A DNA stretch of 64,000 bases from Chaunax sp. Z400 (taxonomy: Eukaryota; Chordata; Actinopteri; Lophiiformes; Chaunacidae), in NCBI GenBank assembly GCA_037577475.1, contig CM075187.1, forward strand, positions 25,615,810-25,679,809, written 5' to 3'. The translations under genes were made by a program, and so were the position numbers. Below are positions 23,470 to 35,639 of this stretch, in pieces (position 1 is the stretch's first letter; each line of letters opens with the position of its first letter). The notes under the pieces were generated by a model. It did no database searches. It worked only from the letters and a program-made list of their open reading frames with translations, and was not told the origin of the DNA.

Positions 23470-24373
23470 TGCCTCTTTATTTCATGAGTGCACCTAAGTA
23501 GAATGTGTTTGCATGCGTGCATTACGTTGTCATGCAAACAGCTCCACCATGTTTAGCATACTAAAGCAGTGTAATGGCTGGAAACATGCCAGGTGTGTTT
23601 ATGCACAGAATGAGCCTGTGCACCAGTATGCGAGTTCTGTTTGTACAAATGAAGTAAGGCGTTCAGATAAAAAGCTCTCCATAAGCAGAGACACATGAAT
23701 ATACCCCTTAATTCCTTTAATGAAGATGATTCTTTTGTCTTTTTTCCTCATAAGAACAAACTGGTGTAGTAGAAGGATGAATGACAGGGACAAGATTTAC
23801 AGCCATCTTGAACACAGCACATGGTTGTTCACTGTCATCCACGGCACAGCAGGACGGAGTCAGAGCTCCCCCAGTAGCAGCTGCCAGCTTCATACAGAAT
23901 AGAGTGTAGTCACGCCTGATGACCCAGAGAGTCTCACCCTTTGGGGGTAATAATGGGGTGAAAGTACACTGCCAAAGGATCATTGACTCAGAGCTGTGTG
24001 TTTGGGCTAGCAATCTTACTGTGGGCTCAGAATGCATGTCTTCCAGATTGTAGAGACTGACTCAGACTGTAGAGGTTGCATGACAGCACACTGATTACCA
24101 GATCCCTCAGCCCTGCAACATCCTTCTCTGTCATTGTCGAAGATGCCTTAAAAAATTCTATGGCACACAGTACAGATTTTATTTTTAACTAAGAAGGGCC
24201 AATAGTCCACTTTTCTATGGTATGCAAATCTGCAAGCACAATCATTACCGTATATATATACCGTATTATACCTCCAGAAATCTTAAAGTTATCTCAAAAT
24301 ATGGTTAAGTCAAGCTGGAGCCTCATCATCTCAGCAGGGCATTCACTATGTACTTCTGAACTAGAACTATGTT
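23467..24373. other. Stretch without recognised genes
   Basis: Several overlapping short frames on both strands (23513-24037), none with a known domain. No promoter or RNA gene seen. Confidence 0.45.
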
Positions 24374-24406
24374 AATATAATATAATATAATATAATAAAA
24401 TAATAC
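24374..24406. repeat. AATAT simple repeat
   Basis: About five taata-type units, then an imperfect tail. It lies just before the strong hairpin at 24430-24502. Confidence 0.9.
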
Positions 24407-24429
24407 CAAATGCATACACTGAACATTAA

Positions 24430-24502
24430 CTGAGGTAAAACCTTTCTTGTGAACCTACAGTGAACTACCTGTAGGTTCACAAGAAAGAAGGTTTTACTTC
24501 AG
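24430..24502. repeat. Long hairpin (31-bp arm, 8-base loop)
   Basis: The arm 24430-24460 (ctgaggtaaaacc ... gaacctacag) is the reverse complement of 24469-24502, apart from one mismatch and a three-base bulge. The loop is tgaactac. Two near-perfect arms so close together suggest a tiny palindromic transposon relic. A small RNA precursor is the less likely alternative. Confidence 0.85.
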
Positions 24503-26157
24503 TCAATTTAACTTTGTATATAAATAGTAAGTATATGTATATTGCATGATATGTGTTTCTTTACATTCACATAACCACATATTAGTTTGTAACATTGTTA
24601 TAATTGTTTTGCCATAAACCACTGTCGCTGAGTGCTCCATAATGACTGCTGTCTGTATAAAACATGTCAGCTATCTCAGCATATATACCTGTGGAACCTG
24701 TGAATGTGGATTATTATATAAAGTCATCCTATTTCTACAGTTGCTTTGCTTTCCTTGCTATGCTTTCTCATTATTGAAATTTATAACACCTCTGGCTCCA
24801 AAACATAACCTCCTTGGTGTCTGGAATTACCCCACAGTGTCTTTTGTGCATCAAATATATTAGTGATGATAGAGCACACTATTATCTATCTGTACTCATG
24901 TGAATGGGTGGAGCTTAAAACAGGTTTTATTGCTATCAGCAGTCAATTACAAAGTGCATTTGTGCAAAAAAAAGAAGAAGAAAGAAATAAAAACCCAACA
25001 TGGACACAGATTTTGAAGAGAGGCTTTATAATTTGATCCATCACTTCTTGCATCAATTCAGTATATTTTTTTGGTTTGTTTTTTGCATTAAGAACAAAAT
25101 TAGCTCTTCTTTTTTGCAAGGATGTCAGCGTGTTGATATCATTGGCATGTTAGACGCCAATTTGCAGTGCATGTGTGGAGCCTATCCTCCAAACAGCCAA
25201 TAAAATATTTCTTTCAACAATTGTGAATTAATGCAACCAAAAGATGTCCATGAGCATAGTTATAAATTTGCACAAAAATATTTTCCTGATGTTAGACCTA
25301 GTCTTGTCTCTTCCTGGTTAAACTTTATATACTCATCTCCCACATAATTGGAGGAGTCTTTTTGTTTTTGAAAATTGAACTTCAAGACATACAATTTACA
25401 AGAATTTAAATTAATGTGGGATAGCTTATTAACTTCTGTCTTTCCTCAATGAAATGCACCCCTGGCAGAACATTCAAGCAACCACTGAGACCCGATCTTT
25501 AGTGTTAATTGGGCCCACCAGTGGCTGCTGAGCCAGTGTTAGTGGCCAACATCACCGCTCGGTGATTGGTTCTTGGGACTCTTTAGATTATGGGCTGGCT
25601 GGGGTGTTTGGAATATAAACCATTATCATTAGTGCATATCTTTTCTGTACTGCCTGTCCTTTTTGTCCTTGTCTGTCTTGTGTTTCACACATGGTGGATC
25701 ACACCCTCATGGATGACAGGTATTAGTTTCAAATAAAAATGTAATAGGCTAGTTTGTCAGAGGGCTGGTGTAGGTCACATGCATACTCACACTCACAGAA
25801 ATAACTCATCTGCTGCAAGATCAAACTGCATATGTCAAAAGGGAGGGAGATTTGGTTGGAGACTATACAGTGATCTATATACCATATTCATATGGCAGCC
25901 ATTTCCCTATGATGTCAAGCTCAGAGTGGGAAGCTCAAATGTTGTGCTGCTGATTCCCTGGTTATATAAATAATAGGAAATCTGAAAAATGAAAAAATGT
26001 CATAATCTGTATTTATACAACTTGTCACCTGGAACACAGCAGTATGACATTTGAGCTTCCCTCCATGAGCGTGATGTCAGAGAAAATGATCTACAGGAAG
26101 GTTTGCACACTATTAGTAACAAAGTCAGGTTGTGTATTGACTCCAGCATTGTCTTAC
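24503..26157. other. Stretch without recognised genes
   Basis: Anonymous AT-rich sequence. Short frames at 24642-24863, 25000-25203 and 25779-25973 have no known domains. Confidence 0.45.
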
Positions 26158-26275
26158 CTTGGCTCAGATTGGGAATCTTCAGTCCACCCATGACAGGAAT
26201 ATCCGAGTCGGAGTTCCACTCCCAAATCCCAGACTGTCCTGGGGTCAGCATCTTTTGCCCTCTTGATGTTATAAT
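26158..26275 (-). other. Well-formed exon-like block of an unknown minus-strand gene
   Basis: Read on the minus strand, a long pyrimidine-rich tract (atcttctttctttctgtctc ... gcacttccctccag) ends at an AG acceptor before 26275. The block is 118 bases and ends in AAG followed by the donor GTAAGAC. Two of three frames are open: one gives IITSRGQKMLTPGQSGIWEW and continues WNSDSDIPVMGGLKIPNLSQ from the last W, and another starts YNIKRAKDADPRTVWDLGVE. I recognise neither. Being on the opposite strand to zmat4, it would belong to another gene or a non-coding transcript, possibly one starting at the CpG-rich region near 35.7 kb. Confidence 0.4.
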
Positions 26276-27437
26276 CTGGAGGGAAGTGCACAAATGGAGA
26301 CAGAAAGAAAGAAGATTTAAATGAAAGTCATCCCTCCAGAGATCAACAGATGGATGAAGACCAGGAGCAGAAGTTAGCTGTCAGACGTGGCAGGGAAAGG
26401 TGTCTCCCGCAGGAAGAGGCTAATGCCAAAGTCTATATTCCCTGTGTTACTGAGCAACTGGCATGCACGTCTTTATTTTCTAGAGGTTTTTTAGATTTAG
26501 ATTTCAACTTTTCAGCCCAAGGCATGAGAGTTGCACCACTTTTTCCATTAATTATATTTGCACACACAGCTCCAGAGATGATTCTCTGTGATCTCTCGCT
26601 GATGAGGGCCTAATTGAGTCATCTCAGTATTTGCACAGTGATATCTCAAGTTTACCTGGCATTTGCCACCAAGCTAGTGGGTATTTCCAACTATGTAAGG
26701 CTGTAGCAACAAGAGTGCACATCTGGAGGAAACATCTTTTTTATTTCCTCTCTGAAAACGTCATCATCTTTCTGTTTCAGTTGGAAATCTGAATTTGAAT
26801 GCTTGAAAATCCAGAGTTCACAGCTATTGTGTTGCGATAAATATTTCAACTGCTGCAGACATCTGCTGTATAGTCACCTGAATGCTTTTCATTCATCCTC
26901 AGCATGCACTGTTTGTTTTCCACTCGACCTCCGGTGCATTTTGCCTCATACTTGCAGTGAGTAATTGCCTGGTGTGCTCCTGTGATGCACCAAGCAATTT
27001 CAATTAAGCACTCAACAATGGAGCAGTAGAGTGTGTCCAGCCGTCCATGTCCACTTACCATATCTGCCTATTTACCACCAGGTTCTGTGCAGAATATAAA
27101 TCAGTAGCCCTGCATTATTGAAGAGTGAAAGAGAGGAGATGCAGGATTACAATCAAACTCACTAGTCAACTGTGACCCTGTATGATCAGCCAGTGGTGAC
27201 ATGGTCTGTGTTATATTCAGGGAAACTACTAACCTCCCACTATAACAACATAATAATAATAATACTAATAATTAAGCACAAAGAAAAGAAATGAGTACAC
27301 CGTTCTCTTTATCTGTGCAACAACACATCTGTATCCGTAGCCATACACGGAAGGGGTGGGGCTTAAACAGGAAGTGGGTAGCACTTAAACCAGAGGTTGT
27401 TATAGGCCTGAAATTGATTGGGATGATCAGAAGTTGC

Positions 27438-27464
27438 TATATTATTATTATTATTATTATTATT
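27438..27464. repeat. ATT microsatellite
   Basis: About eight ATT units. The + frame running through it encodes only a poly-isoleucine stretch and is not a gene. Confidence 0.95.
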
Positions 27465-28704
27465 TGCAAACCATTTGCAGAACATCCTTATAATTTGAGG
27501 TTCAGATGTTTCTATGAACTTGAATTGAAACACAAAACATATGCAGAACAGAGAAGTAAAATATAAAAAGCATTTTTAAATTTTTTTTTTGTCTATTGTT
27601 TTGTTAAAAGTCCATTTTAGCAGTGAGGTATTTCTGTCTGTGATCATGTTGTTGTTTTTTTCTTTACACCTAATGTTTTCATCTCTGTTCAGCAAATAAA
27701 ATAGTTGAGTGATTTATGGAATTCCCGATGGTCTGGATGGCTGATCAGCCCAGAGTGTCAGGTCATTGTGAACCTCAGTCGTGGAATGGAAGTGTCGGAG
27801 CAGTGAGTGGAGAAAAATGGTGTTCATGTTAAAGAGAGAAGGATAGAAAGAGAAATATGTAGGCTACATAACGTCACTTATCATAACTTGCACAATATAT
27901 GTAGTGTTGCCTTACCTGACTATTTAAACCCTAACCATCCTAACTAGTTTTGCTGTCTCTGTTTCACAACATTAAATATAAAATGTACCTTATTTATGCA
28001 ATGTAAATTCACTTACGTAATGTATGTAACATACGTACATATTTAACTCACATCATGTAATTTTGGAGATGGTGTTTGTGTGTCGTTTTAGGACGATGAG
28101 GATGTGACGGCTTAATCTAGTTACCACAAACCAGTTCCTTCTCTGTTGTTGGTCAGAGTCATAAGATTCAAATTTTATATTTAATTTAATATTTTCATTA
28201 ATGCCATATGGATTTTTACAAAGTCTGCTCCCATTAGTCTATTAACATCATTACATTTCTGCTCTCTCCTCAGTTAAGGAAACAACTCAGATCCACTTCA
28301 ACATATAAGGACGTGGCTCCGGATGGGATTTAAATTACAGGAGGACAGTTTACTGATAAACAGCAGCCAATTTTATCGGTAATTATTACTGTGGGAGAGG
28401 TGAAAATACCCCATATACGGATGCTTCAAATGGGATTAAAATCACTCCCCTACAGACATAAATCCAGTCGGAATGGGTCTCAAGAGACATTCGATAAACA
28501 TGAAAGTGGATCTGAATCAAAGAGACCAATGTCCATTATTTTCCTCTGTCTGTATTTAAACAGGTGGAAGATGGAAAAATGACTCAACATCCCTTGTTGG
28601 TGTTGCCTCACTATGTCATTCTCTGCAACGATGTGTCAGAATTTGATGAGGAAGAAGATGATGAATATGTGGTGCATGTGGTCTCATGAAGATGAGATGC
28701 ATGT

Positions 28705-28706
28705 TT

Positions 28707-28739
<33 letters not shown>

Positions 28740-28752
28740 TGAGAAAGAGAGA
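28705..28752. repeat. GT / GA compound microsatellite
   Basis: About thirteen GT units pass into an imperfect GA run. Confidence 0.95.
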
Positions 28753-29689
28753 GCCCTTATCTCTTTTGCAGTGGAGCTCATAAGTCACCTGTGAGGATCT
28801 GTCATCTCCACTATTGTCTCCTCTATCTGGCAGATGCATGTGTCAAAGAACACCAATGCACCAGGCTGCTTTTGTCTTTTTATTTTTTTTTTTAAAACCC
28901 ACCCAGTCACATTCAATAAATGTGATTAGTCCAATTCATTCCTCTATGATCTAAAAGCTATATGTTATATCTTTATATTTGATTAGAAGATCATTCTTGT
29001 GTCTTCTGGGCAAATTCTGCGCAACCAGGCAGAGACGCTCACAAGTCTGTCTGTTCCCTCCCTGAGGGAAGAGAAGAAACAGTGTCTACATCAGATGACC
29101 TCTTCAGTCAGGAGTTTTTTCCTCCACTGGTGGACTCAGCCGTCAGCAGCATCACCACCAGGATGACCACTCAAAGATGGAGGATATTTAAAACCTGTAT
29201 GATCTTATTTTCTCCAAAGATTAAATGACAGACGTTATTATGTTTGGAAGACTTAAATCTTAAAATAACTTTTAACACTATTAACACTCCCTGTAAATGT
29301 CACATCTGGCGAGATGGGTAATGGGTTTCTTAGCCTGGGGCACCACAAAGTCTAGGATTGCCACTGGCCTTGCGTCTAGCTATTATATGCAAAGGTTATG
29401 ACAAGTGTCTGATCAGCTGCAGGTGTGCTCACCATGGTGTTTTTACAGTAGTGTAGCGTGACGCCCGTGCATACATGATGTGTGATGAAATTAACACTTA
29501 TCTGCTGCAAGATCAAACTGCATGTAATTTTTAAAAAAAATGTATTTTACAAATTCTGCGATAAACCATAAATATTTATGCAGACAGATTTTTTTTAAAA
29601 GAAGGAAAAAAATGAAATTAACGGAGGGAATCACATTAAGCCCATGCTCGTCAGGCAGAAACACAGAAAAGAAATAAAACAAGGAAGGT

Positions 29690-29825
29690 TCACAAGTTCC
29701 AAATCTCAAATCCAAGTCAGTCTCAAGTCTTTTGAGGACAAGTCTACAGTCAAGTCTCAAGTCAGTGTGTGTGCAATCAGGTCTGACTCAAGTCAAAGTC
29801 GCAAACTGGACTCCCCATCTCTGCT
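29690..29825. repeat. Second copy of the CAAGTC-rich dispersed repeat
   Basis: The segment contains caaatccaagtcagtctcaa, cagtcaagtctcaagtcagt and gactcaagtcaaagtcgc, closely resembling 7575-8430, but without the long tandem array. Sharing of the motif and of the catctctgc-like end suggests one repeat family with copies 22 kb apart. Confidence 0.65.
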
Positions 29826-30967
29826 ACAAGGTTTACAAGCTGCGGTGAAACCTCACCATCGGTCACGTCCACACGGCATACTTCCTATGGCACATGTACT
29901 GTACATAATGAATCATAGGATAAAGATTTAAAGTTTAATAACTAGGCCTATTTTTAATAAAGTAAGGGTCATTGCTCTGTGTCACAGGTCTGTTGTGTTG
30001 TGTGCTGTGCAGCTACAGCTGTGTGCTCTCACCAACTGTGCACACAGATACACCAGGTTAATAAACCCAACACTGGGTGAGGCCATCCAGAGTCTGAGCA
30101 TATAATTATGGAGATGCTTACTACCAAACAGATCGTTTGGGGCTGTTGGTGCTAGAAGACATTTTCGCAACAATATCTGCAGTCAGAATGTGATGTAATG
30201 CATAATGTCATTTGTTCCAGCTATATGAATGCGACAGGTTGCAGTGGGGCAGGAGGCTGTTTGAACAGGCCTTCGTCCGACCATCCAATCATCATGTAAT
30301 TTCCACATCACTGCTGTGTTATGATATAATAATAATAATAACTGATCATAATTGTCAGAAGCCTGATCATAACAATACTGGACCTCTACTTCAAAAGGAT
30401 TTATTGGACACATTCATTTAATTTAATTCCCTGAAATAAAGCATCAGTGTTTTTACTGAAGTACTTGAGTACTAAAGACTTTAAATGGTAATGACATGGA
30501 TGAATCCTATCAGGAGTAATATTTAATTAAGATAATCACTGAAAAATGTATTTTTGCATCAGTGTGGGGAAAGGAAAATAATTGGTAGGTCAGAGTCGAT
30601 TGGTGGGTCACAAACAAAGCCTGTGCCAGAGACCGGAGTTTAGGTCCCTTGTGAAAACAAACATGCGTCACTGACCACGTGGTTTTTGTACTTAAACTTA
30701 ACATAAGTCTTTCATGTTAAGCATGTGTTAGGCTTTGTGGCAGGAACGCATCGCACGTTGGTGCCTAAAGGGTACCTTGAGTGTCTTTGAGCGTCTCGAG
30801 ATGCACAAGGGCATGACAAGCATCAGTATGAGACGAGCTGGGAGGAGAACATGTTAGTCTAATGCAAGCTTTGTTTTCACTGTCTTTTTAGAACACAGCA
30901 TCATATTCCTTTTCTAAACTGTACGCATCTGTTTGTCTCGTCTCTTCACTATGAATGTATCTACTGT
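29826..30967. other. Stretch without recognised genes
   Basis: Anonymous sequence with a short ATA run near 30327-30340. No exon or RNA gene seen. Confidence 0.45.
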
Positions 30968-31206
30968 AGGGCTTCCACTGCGTAGTACCGGCTCTACTCG
31001 ACTCGACACGCCTTGGTATTGGGTTCTTTTCTGCAGGTCGTTTTCCATTACGAGATGGTGCATCCTCACGGTATATGGGCACCGCATGAAACTGCAGAGG
31101 AGGTACTTAACAAGTAGTACCAGGTACCAGGTACTTTTTACCTAGTGGAAACACAAAAAAGGCGAGTAGAGTGGAGTCAGGCTGGTACTATGCAGCGGAG
31201 ATGGGG
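30968..31206. mobile_element. MITE (non-autonomous DNA transposon)
   Basis: The left end (gcttccactgcgtagtaccg gctctactcgactcg) is closely matched, inverted, by the right end (cgagtagagtggagtcaggc tggtactatgcagcggag). This gives imperfect terminal inverted repeats of roughly 35 bases in a unit of about 240 bases. It has no coding sequence. The CGAGTAGAGT-type ends are typical of a small-element family common in teleosts. The host target duplication could not be fixed by eye, so the superfamily stays open. Confidence 0.75.
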
Positions 31207-33004
31207 CTTAACTTGCTCTAGTTGAACCATGAAGCCCTGCAGCTGTACAGAACAATGTTCCCTTGGTATTCAAAGTTCAATAATATTGAGAACATGTTGT
31301 TTGTCCAAAATGCACCAAATTTGACACTGTACATCCCTGGTCAGCCCTCCTGATAGAAGCAGACAAAACAGTACTTTCCCTGCCTATTTTTCTCTACTTC
31401 TATCTTATGCATTGTAAATAATTTCATACAAACCTCCAAAAGTTATTTCAAGCTGTGATGTCCATGAAAAATACACTTTAATCACTTCAAACAACAAAAA
31501 AAAATCTGCCATCTTCCAAATGAATCCGGTCCGCAGGTTTGTGCGCCGATTGAAATAACGATGCAAATCAACTGCTCTTTCCTCATCGTAGAACGCGGTC
31601 TACCCCCGGACCCCCCATTCTAAACAGACAAAGATTCCATCAGTGTGTTGACCTGCGAATTACCCCACACTCCTCCCAGCTCATTGCTCTTCTAGGGGGC
31701 TTGTCTTCCTTCAACATAGTATAATAGAAGCATTGAAGCACATCACTTCCTGTGCAGCAGCAGATTCTTCCTTGGACAATTCTGTACAATCAATCAATAA
31801 AACATACATGAATTTGAAGATTTTTCAGATTGATTGTTTTAAAAATGAATCTGAACTGCCGCAGATGCAGTGAGATGAAACTGGGAGTGTTGATATTCCT
31901 ACACCCCTTAAAGATCACCTCAGTGAGTAAAAATACCAAAAGATTCTGAGGTTTTTGATTGTTCTGCATTGCGTCCATTTTTTTGCATTTTCAAATTCCT
32001 GAGCAAAAAAAAAAAAAGTTTCCCTGCAACAGCACTTGATGATGTAGCCCTACTTCATTATTATTCTTTTAGCATGTCAATACAGTCAAATAGTATCATA
32101 ACCAGTCAGTGCAATTTTCACACTATACTCTTAATGAATATCTTTTAAAGATGAGGTATGATGAATAGGGCTGGCTGAATTGTGTGCCTGCTTTCAAGGT
32201 CACAGACAGTCTGATGCCTCAGCTGCTGGCTGGTTGCTGGTGCCACGTGGCAGAAATTGACTGATGGTGACATTTGCTCTTTGTGTGGCAGCTCAAAATG
32301 AAAAAAACAGGAGGAAAGACAGGAGCCAAAACAGCATGGCAGCCACAGACAGGCATGTGAGCTGCAGACGAAGGCTCCCAACAACAAACTGGGCAAGGTT
32401 TGTAAAGCTTAATTGCAGCTGCCTGTTATGTTTAGAATAATATAACCTCATTCATTCCCTTGTTTGAACGTTTGGTAGGGAACCACTGTATACAGAGAAA
32501 TGATTCCACTGCTTTCCTCGGGGGGCGGGGGTCTTGTTTTGGGGGGGCTGGTGAAATTGCGTTCTACTACCAGAGGCAGGGATTTCACCCATATTTCCTC
32601 AACCTTTAGGAATGACCTATATTTAGCTGCTCATGCATCATAAGATATGGCTTGTTGCACTCTTATTTCAATGGATGTCTTTGCATTTGCATCCTTTGTT
32701 GCTAAGTGCAGCAGTTTAAGACAATCCTTGTTGAAAGCGTACTTGAAATATATTCATCTTGATGCAGCTTAGCTCTGAAAAGAGGAGGGAATCCAATTTC
32801 AGGAACAGTGTAAAAGAGGGAAGAATTAATACTCAGTTCTCAGCTACAGCCACTCCTCCATAATGCATATCATGAATATATTCACTGCTTAGTAACTGAG
32901 TAGAGAAATGTACAAATGAACGAAAATAGATCATCCGGCCCTGACACATTTTCACATCTCACAGCTCCGTTTGGTGGCCAACATGCAGCTGTGATCACAG
33001 GGTA
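31207..33004. other. Stretch without recognised genes
   Basis: Anonymous sequence. A G-rich run (ggggggcgggggtc) lies at 32520-32533. A phrase near 31310 (accaaatttgacactgtaca) may be a repeat edge. No gene seen. Confidence 0.4.
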
Positions 33005-33009
33005 CTCCG

Positions 33010-33170
33010 CCAAGGGGAGCAGGGTGGCCTGGTGGCAAGGCCGACGGTGGAAGGTCACAGGTGTGATTCCCACAGCAGCCGGTGTGTCAATTATCGGTCA
33101 GATGAACGCCTACCTGCTCGCTAACAGCAAGACACTCTGGATAAATGCTGAAAATGCAAATGTGGTGAAC
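33010..33170 (+). repeat. Degenerate tRNA-derived SINE relic
   Basis: gggtggcctggtggc (33022-33036) looks like a tRNA A box and cacaggtgtgattccc (33056-33071) like a B box. About 60 bases on, cactctggataaatgctgaa aatgcaaatg resembles the ctctggataagagcgtctgc tail of fish SINEs. The + frame at 32916-33356 crosses it and is not a gene. Confidence 0.6.
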
Positions 33171-33587
33171 AGAAGGCCCAGAGGATGTGACATGTTTTCT
33201 GTTGCAAACATAGCTTGTTGTGTCAGTCCAACCATCTGGACCATGGGTACTGCTCAAGGGCAGATGAAAGACATTTGCCAACTCTTTAGTTTTTTCCCCT
33301 CTTCCACCAAATGCAATTCTGTACTGATTTCTGACCTGATATTCTGCCCTAGTTGAAAAAAATCAGCAGTGGAGATACAAGGCAAACCATTGCTGACCTT
33401 ATTTGCACATATATGTTGCCCTGCAGCTGTGCACCTTTTAAAACTCACGCCCACATTCTTAAGCAGACCTCGAAGGAGGAGGTGCTGGTGCCATCTGTAG
33501 GAGCTTGTTTTATCAGTACTCTCTGGGCTGAAGCTGTTTATGTTTAGGGATAATTGTTTATAAATTCTATATGGTTTAATGGATAAA

Positions 33588-33615
33588 TACATACATACAT
33601 ACATACATACATACA
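33588..33615. repeat. TACA microsatellite, left block
   Basis: About seven TACA units directly left of the palindromic element at 33616-33697. The same motif resumes on its right side. Confidence 0.95.
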
Positions 33616-33697
33616 TACAGTATCAGTCAATAGTTTGGACACAGTTTCCCATCCACTTGAATGGGAAACTGTGTCCAAATTTTTGACTGGTAGTGTA
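33616..33697. mobile_element. 82-bp palindromic mini-element with Tc1-like terminal sequence
   Basis: The left half starts tacagtatcagtcaatagtt and goes on tggacacagtttcccat. The right half is its reverse complement with a few changes (atgggaaactgtgtccaaat ttttgactggtagtgta). The end motif (cagtcaaaagtttggacac) is that of a widespread fish Tc1/mariner-type element. Both ends read TACA/TGTA at the edge of TACA repeats, which fits TA-target insertion. The element is little more than two terminal repeats back to back. Confidence 0.75.
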
Positions 33698-33772
33698 CAT
33701 ACATACATAAATACATAAACAAACAAACAAACAAATAAACACATACATACATTAAATAAATAAATAAATAAA
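33694..33772. repeat. TACA / AAAC / AAAT microsatellite, right block
   Basis: TACA units pass into ACAA and AAAT tetranucleotide units. The minus-strand frames through it (strings of MYVC and LFVC) are artefacts. Confidence 0.95.
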
Positions 33773-35639
33773 GTTGCATTACAGCTGCTGCATCACCTGC
33801 ATACCACAAACACCAGCAGGTTAAAGTAGTCCTATAAGGAGCGTGGTGCTGAATGTCATAATTAGTGAGTTATTCACACTTTGTCACAGACATAACCTCA
33901 CATTTACACAAAAACCTTGTTGTTTTGGTTATGTGTCCATCTAAACATCCAGGTTTGCTTCCCTAAGTAGAATAAAAGAGAAATGTATGCCCAGCTGTAG
34001 AGAACATATGCTTTGGGTAAAAGGACCATTTCATCGAAGTTAGGGTATAGCTTATGGTTACAATAATAATCACCTGTTAAGGGTTAGGGAAAGATTGACA
34101 GGGAGGACAGTATCTCCTGTCTGGATGTAGGCTCTGTTGCACTAGCTGTATAGCCAGGGTGCTCATAACATTTTGGTCTGGTTCTCAAATGAGCAGCTGA
34201 AGATGTTGTTTGGTGCTCATATTTTGTGCTGCATGAAAAACATGTTTTAGGTCAGGGGTTCCCAAAATATTCAACTTTCGCAACCCCCACTATCCCCAGA
34301 GGTGGTTGAAGCATACAAACATTAAGTGCACATGCACTAATAGGCTTATCCAGAGACACAACACATAATTTTATTTGCATGGTTTTATTTTAAAATTGAA
34401 CTATATATCTTTTGTTAGAAATATGGCTAAAATAAACTAAATAAGCTCAAATAAAAATAAATAAGTTCTGTGCACCCCTGTGCATAGTGTATCAAAGTCT
34501 CTTATGTATTGTAAGTTTTAATCTCACACTTGGAGCTGACCCCATTGAAAATGAGATCTTTGTCATTTTGGTTAAGAACTGCACAATTAAACTTTCAGAG
34601 CTGTTTAATGACCTGACTGGTGGATTTTGATGCATCATCTGTGATCAGCTGAAAGAGAGCTGGGCTATAATGTTGCCTGAGGTTATTTTATTTTGTTAGA
34701 ATATGAATATGGATTATATTAGGTGTAGTGGTTGCTTGTCAGTAGGCAGACCCCACTGGTGCTCAGAGCTGAGAAACAACAGAAAATAATAAGGAACTGA
34801 ATGCGTTGCTTTTGCAGCTGAGTAACTGGTATTGAGTAGGCAAAGTTGAACACAGTTCATGGTCAAATATTAAATTCAAAAAGAGGCTTGAGTTTCAACA
34901 ATGGTATTCTGAGTGGGATGCTGAACCTCAAGTCCAGTGAGCATATAAATTATGAAGAGGTAGCACATCTTTAATTCACAAATCAAGAACAACACAACAT
35001 TTCTTGTCTGGACCATAACCATGACATTAACCATGACAAGTAGCTGTGCCTTTTGACATTTTGAGTTTTCTACAAATTTGACTTTTTGTTGTTTCCATGG
35101 AAACATAACTTTAAGGTGACTCTTCTGGTCATCTTCTCCATGACATATATCCAAAACAATATACAATACTTAAAGGAATGGAGGATATGTCGTATACTGA
35201 TGCATCTGTTGTACAATTTTCTACGCAGGTTGTGTGGAATACGTCATTTCAGATGACTTTTTTTATTTGGCTCTCGTCAAAGAAAATAAACGTTTACGCC
35301 TTTCAGCTCAGAGCCTTCTTCGGAGTGCTTGCAATACTTCAAATCGGTGGAACACAAGGACGGAGTTGGTACCTTTAAATCTGAGATGTGGTGCTCTGTC
35401 ATATTTTTTGGGTTGGGATGCTCAATGGTCAAAACCACTTGAGCATTGGAGGAATGAAATGTGGCTACTTTTAACCCAATAAAATAAAAAGAATAACTTT
35501 AAAGAACATTCTATATTGGGAAATTATTTTACATAGGCCTACAATAACTTACCATTTACTGCAATCACTACTTCTTACTACTAATAACACCTGTACTGTT
35601 ACTGCTGCGAATAATGACAGGCTGACACTAATATTGAAA
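33773..35639. other. Stretch without recognised genes
   Basis: AT-rich sequence just upstream of the CpG-rich promoter region. Near 34250-34305 the phrase caggggttcccaaaatattc followed by gcaacccccac looks like a fish repeat edge. No exon seen. Confidence 0.45.

Larger units (their letters stand above)
26276..29689. other. Stretch without recognised genes
   Basis: Anonymous sequence with a TTA/ATT microsatellite at 27438-27464 and a GT/GA microsatellite at 28705-28752. Short frames have no known domain. A minus-strand donor-like site near 27057 is not supported by an open exon. Confidence 0.45.

Noticed and set aside
27000..27070. Donor-like site ATATG/GTAAGTG on the minus strand
   Set aside because: No good acceptor or open frame upstream of it; such isolated donor matches are frequent in this window.
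32916..33356. 146-codon + frame
   Set aside because: It runs across a SINE-like relic with A- and B-box-like sequence; no recognised domain.
33254..33809. Minus-strand frames with MYVC/LFVC repeats
   Set aside because: They are translations of TACA and AAAC microsatellites around a palindromic element.
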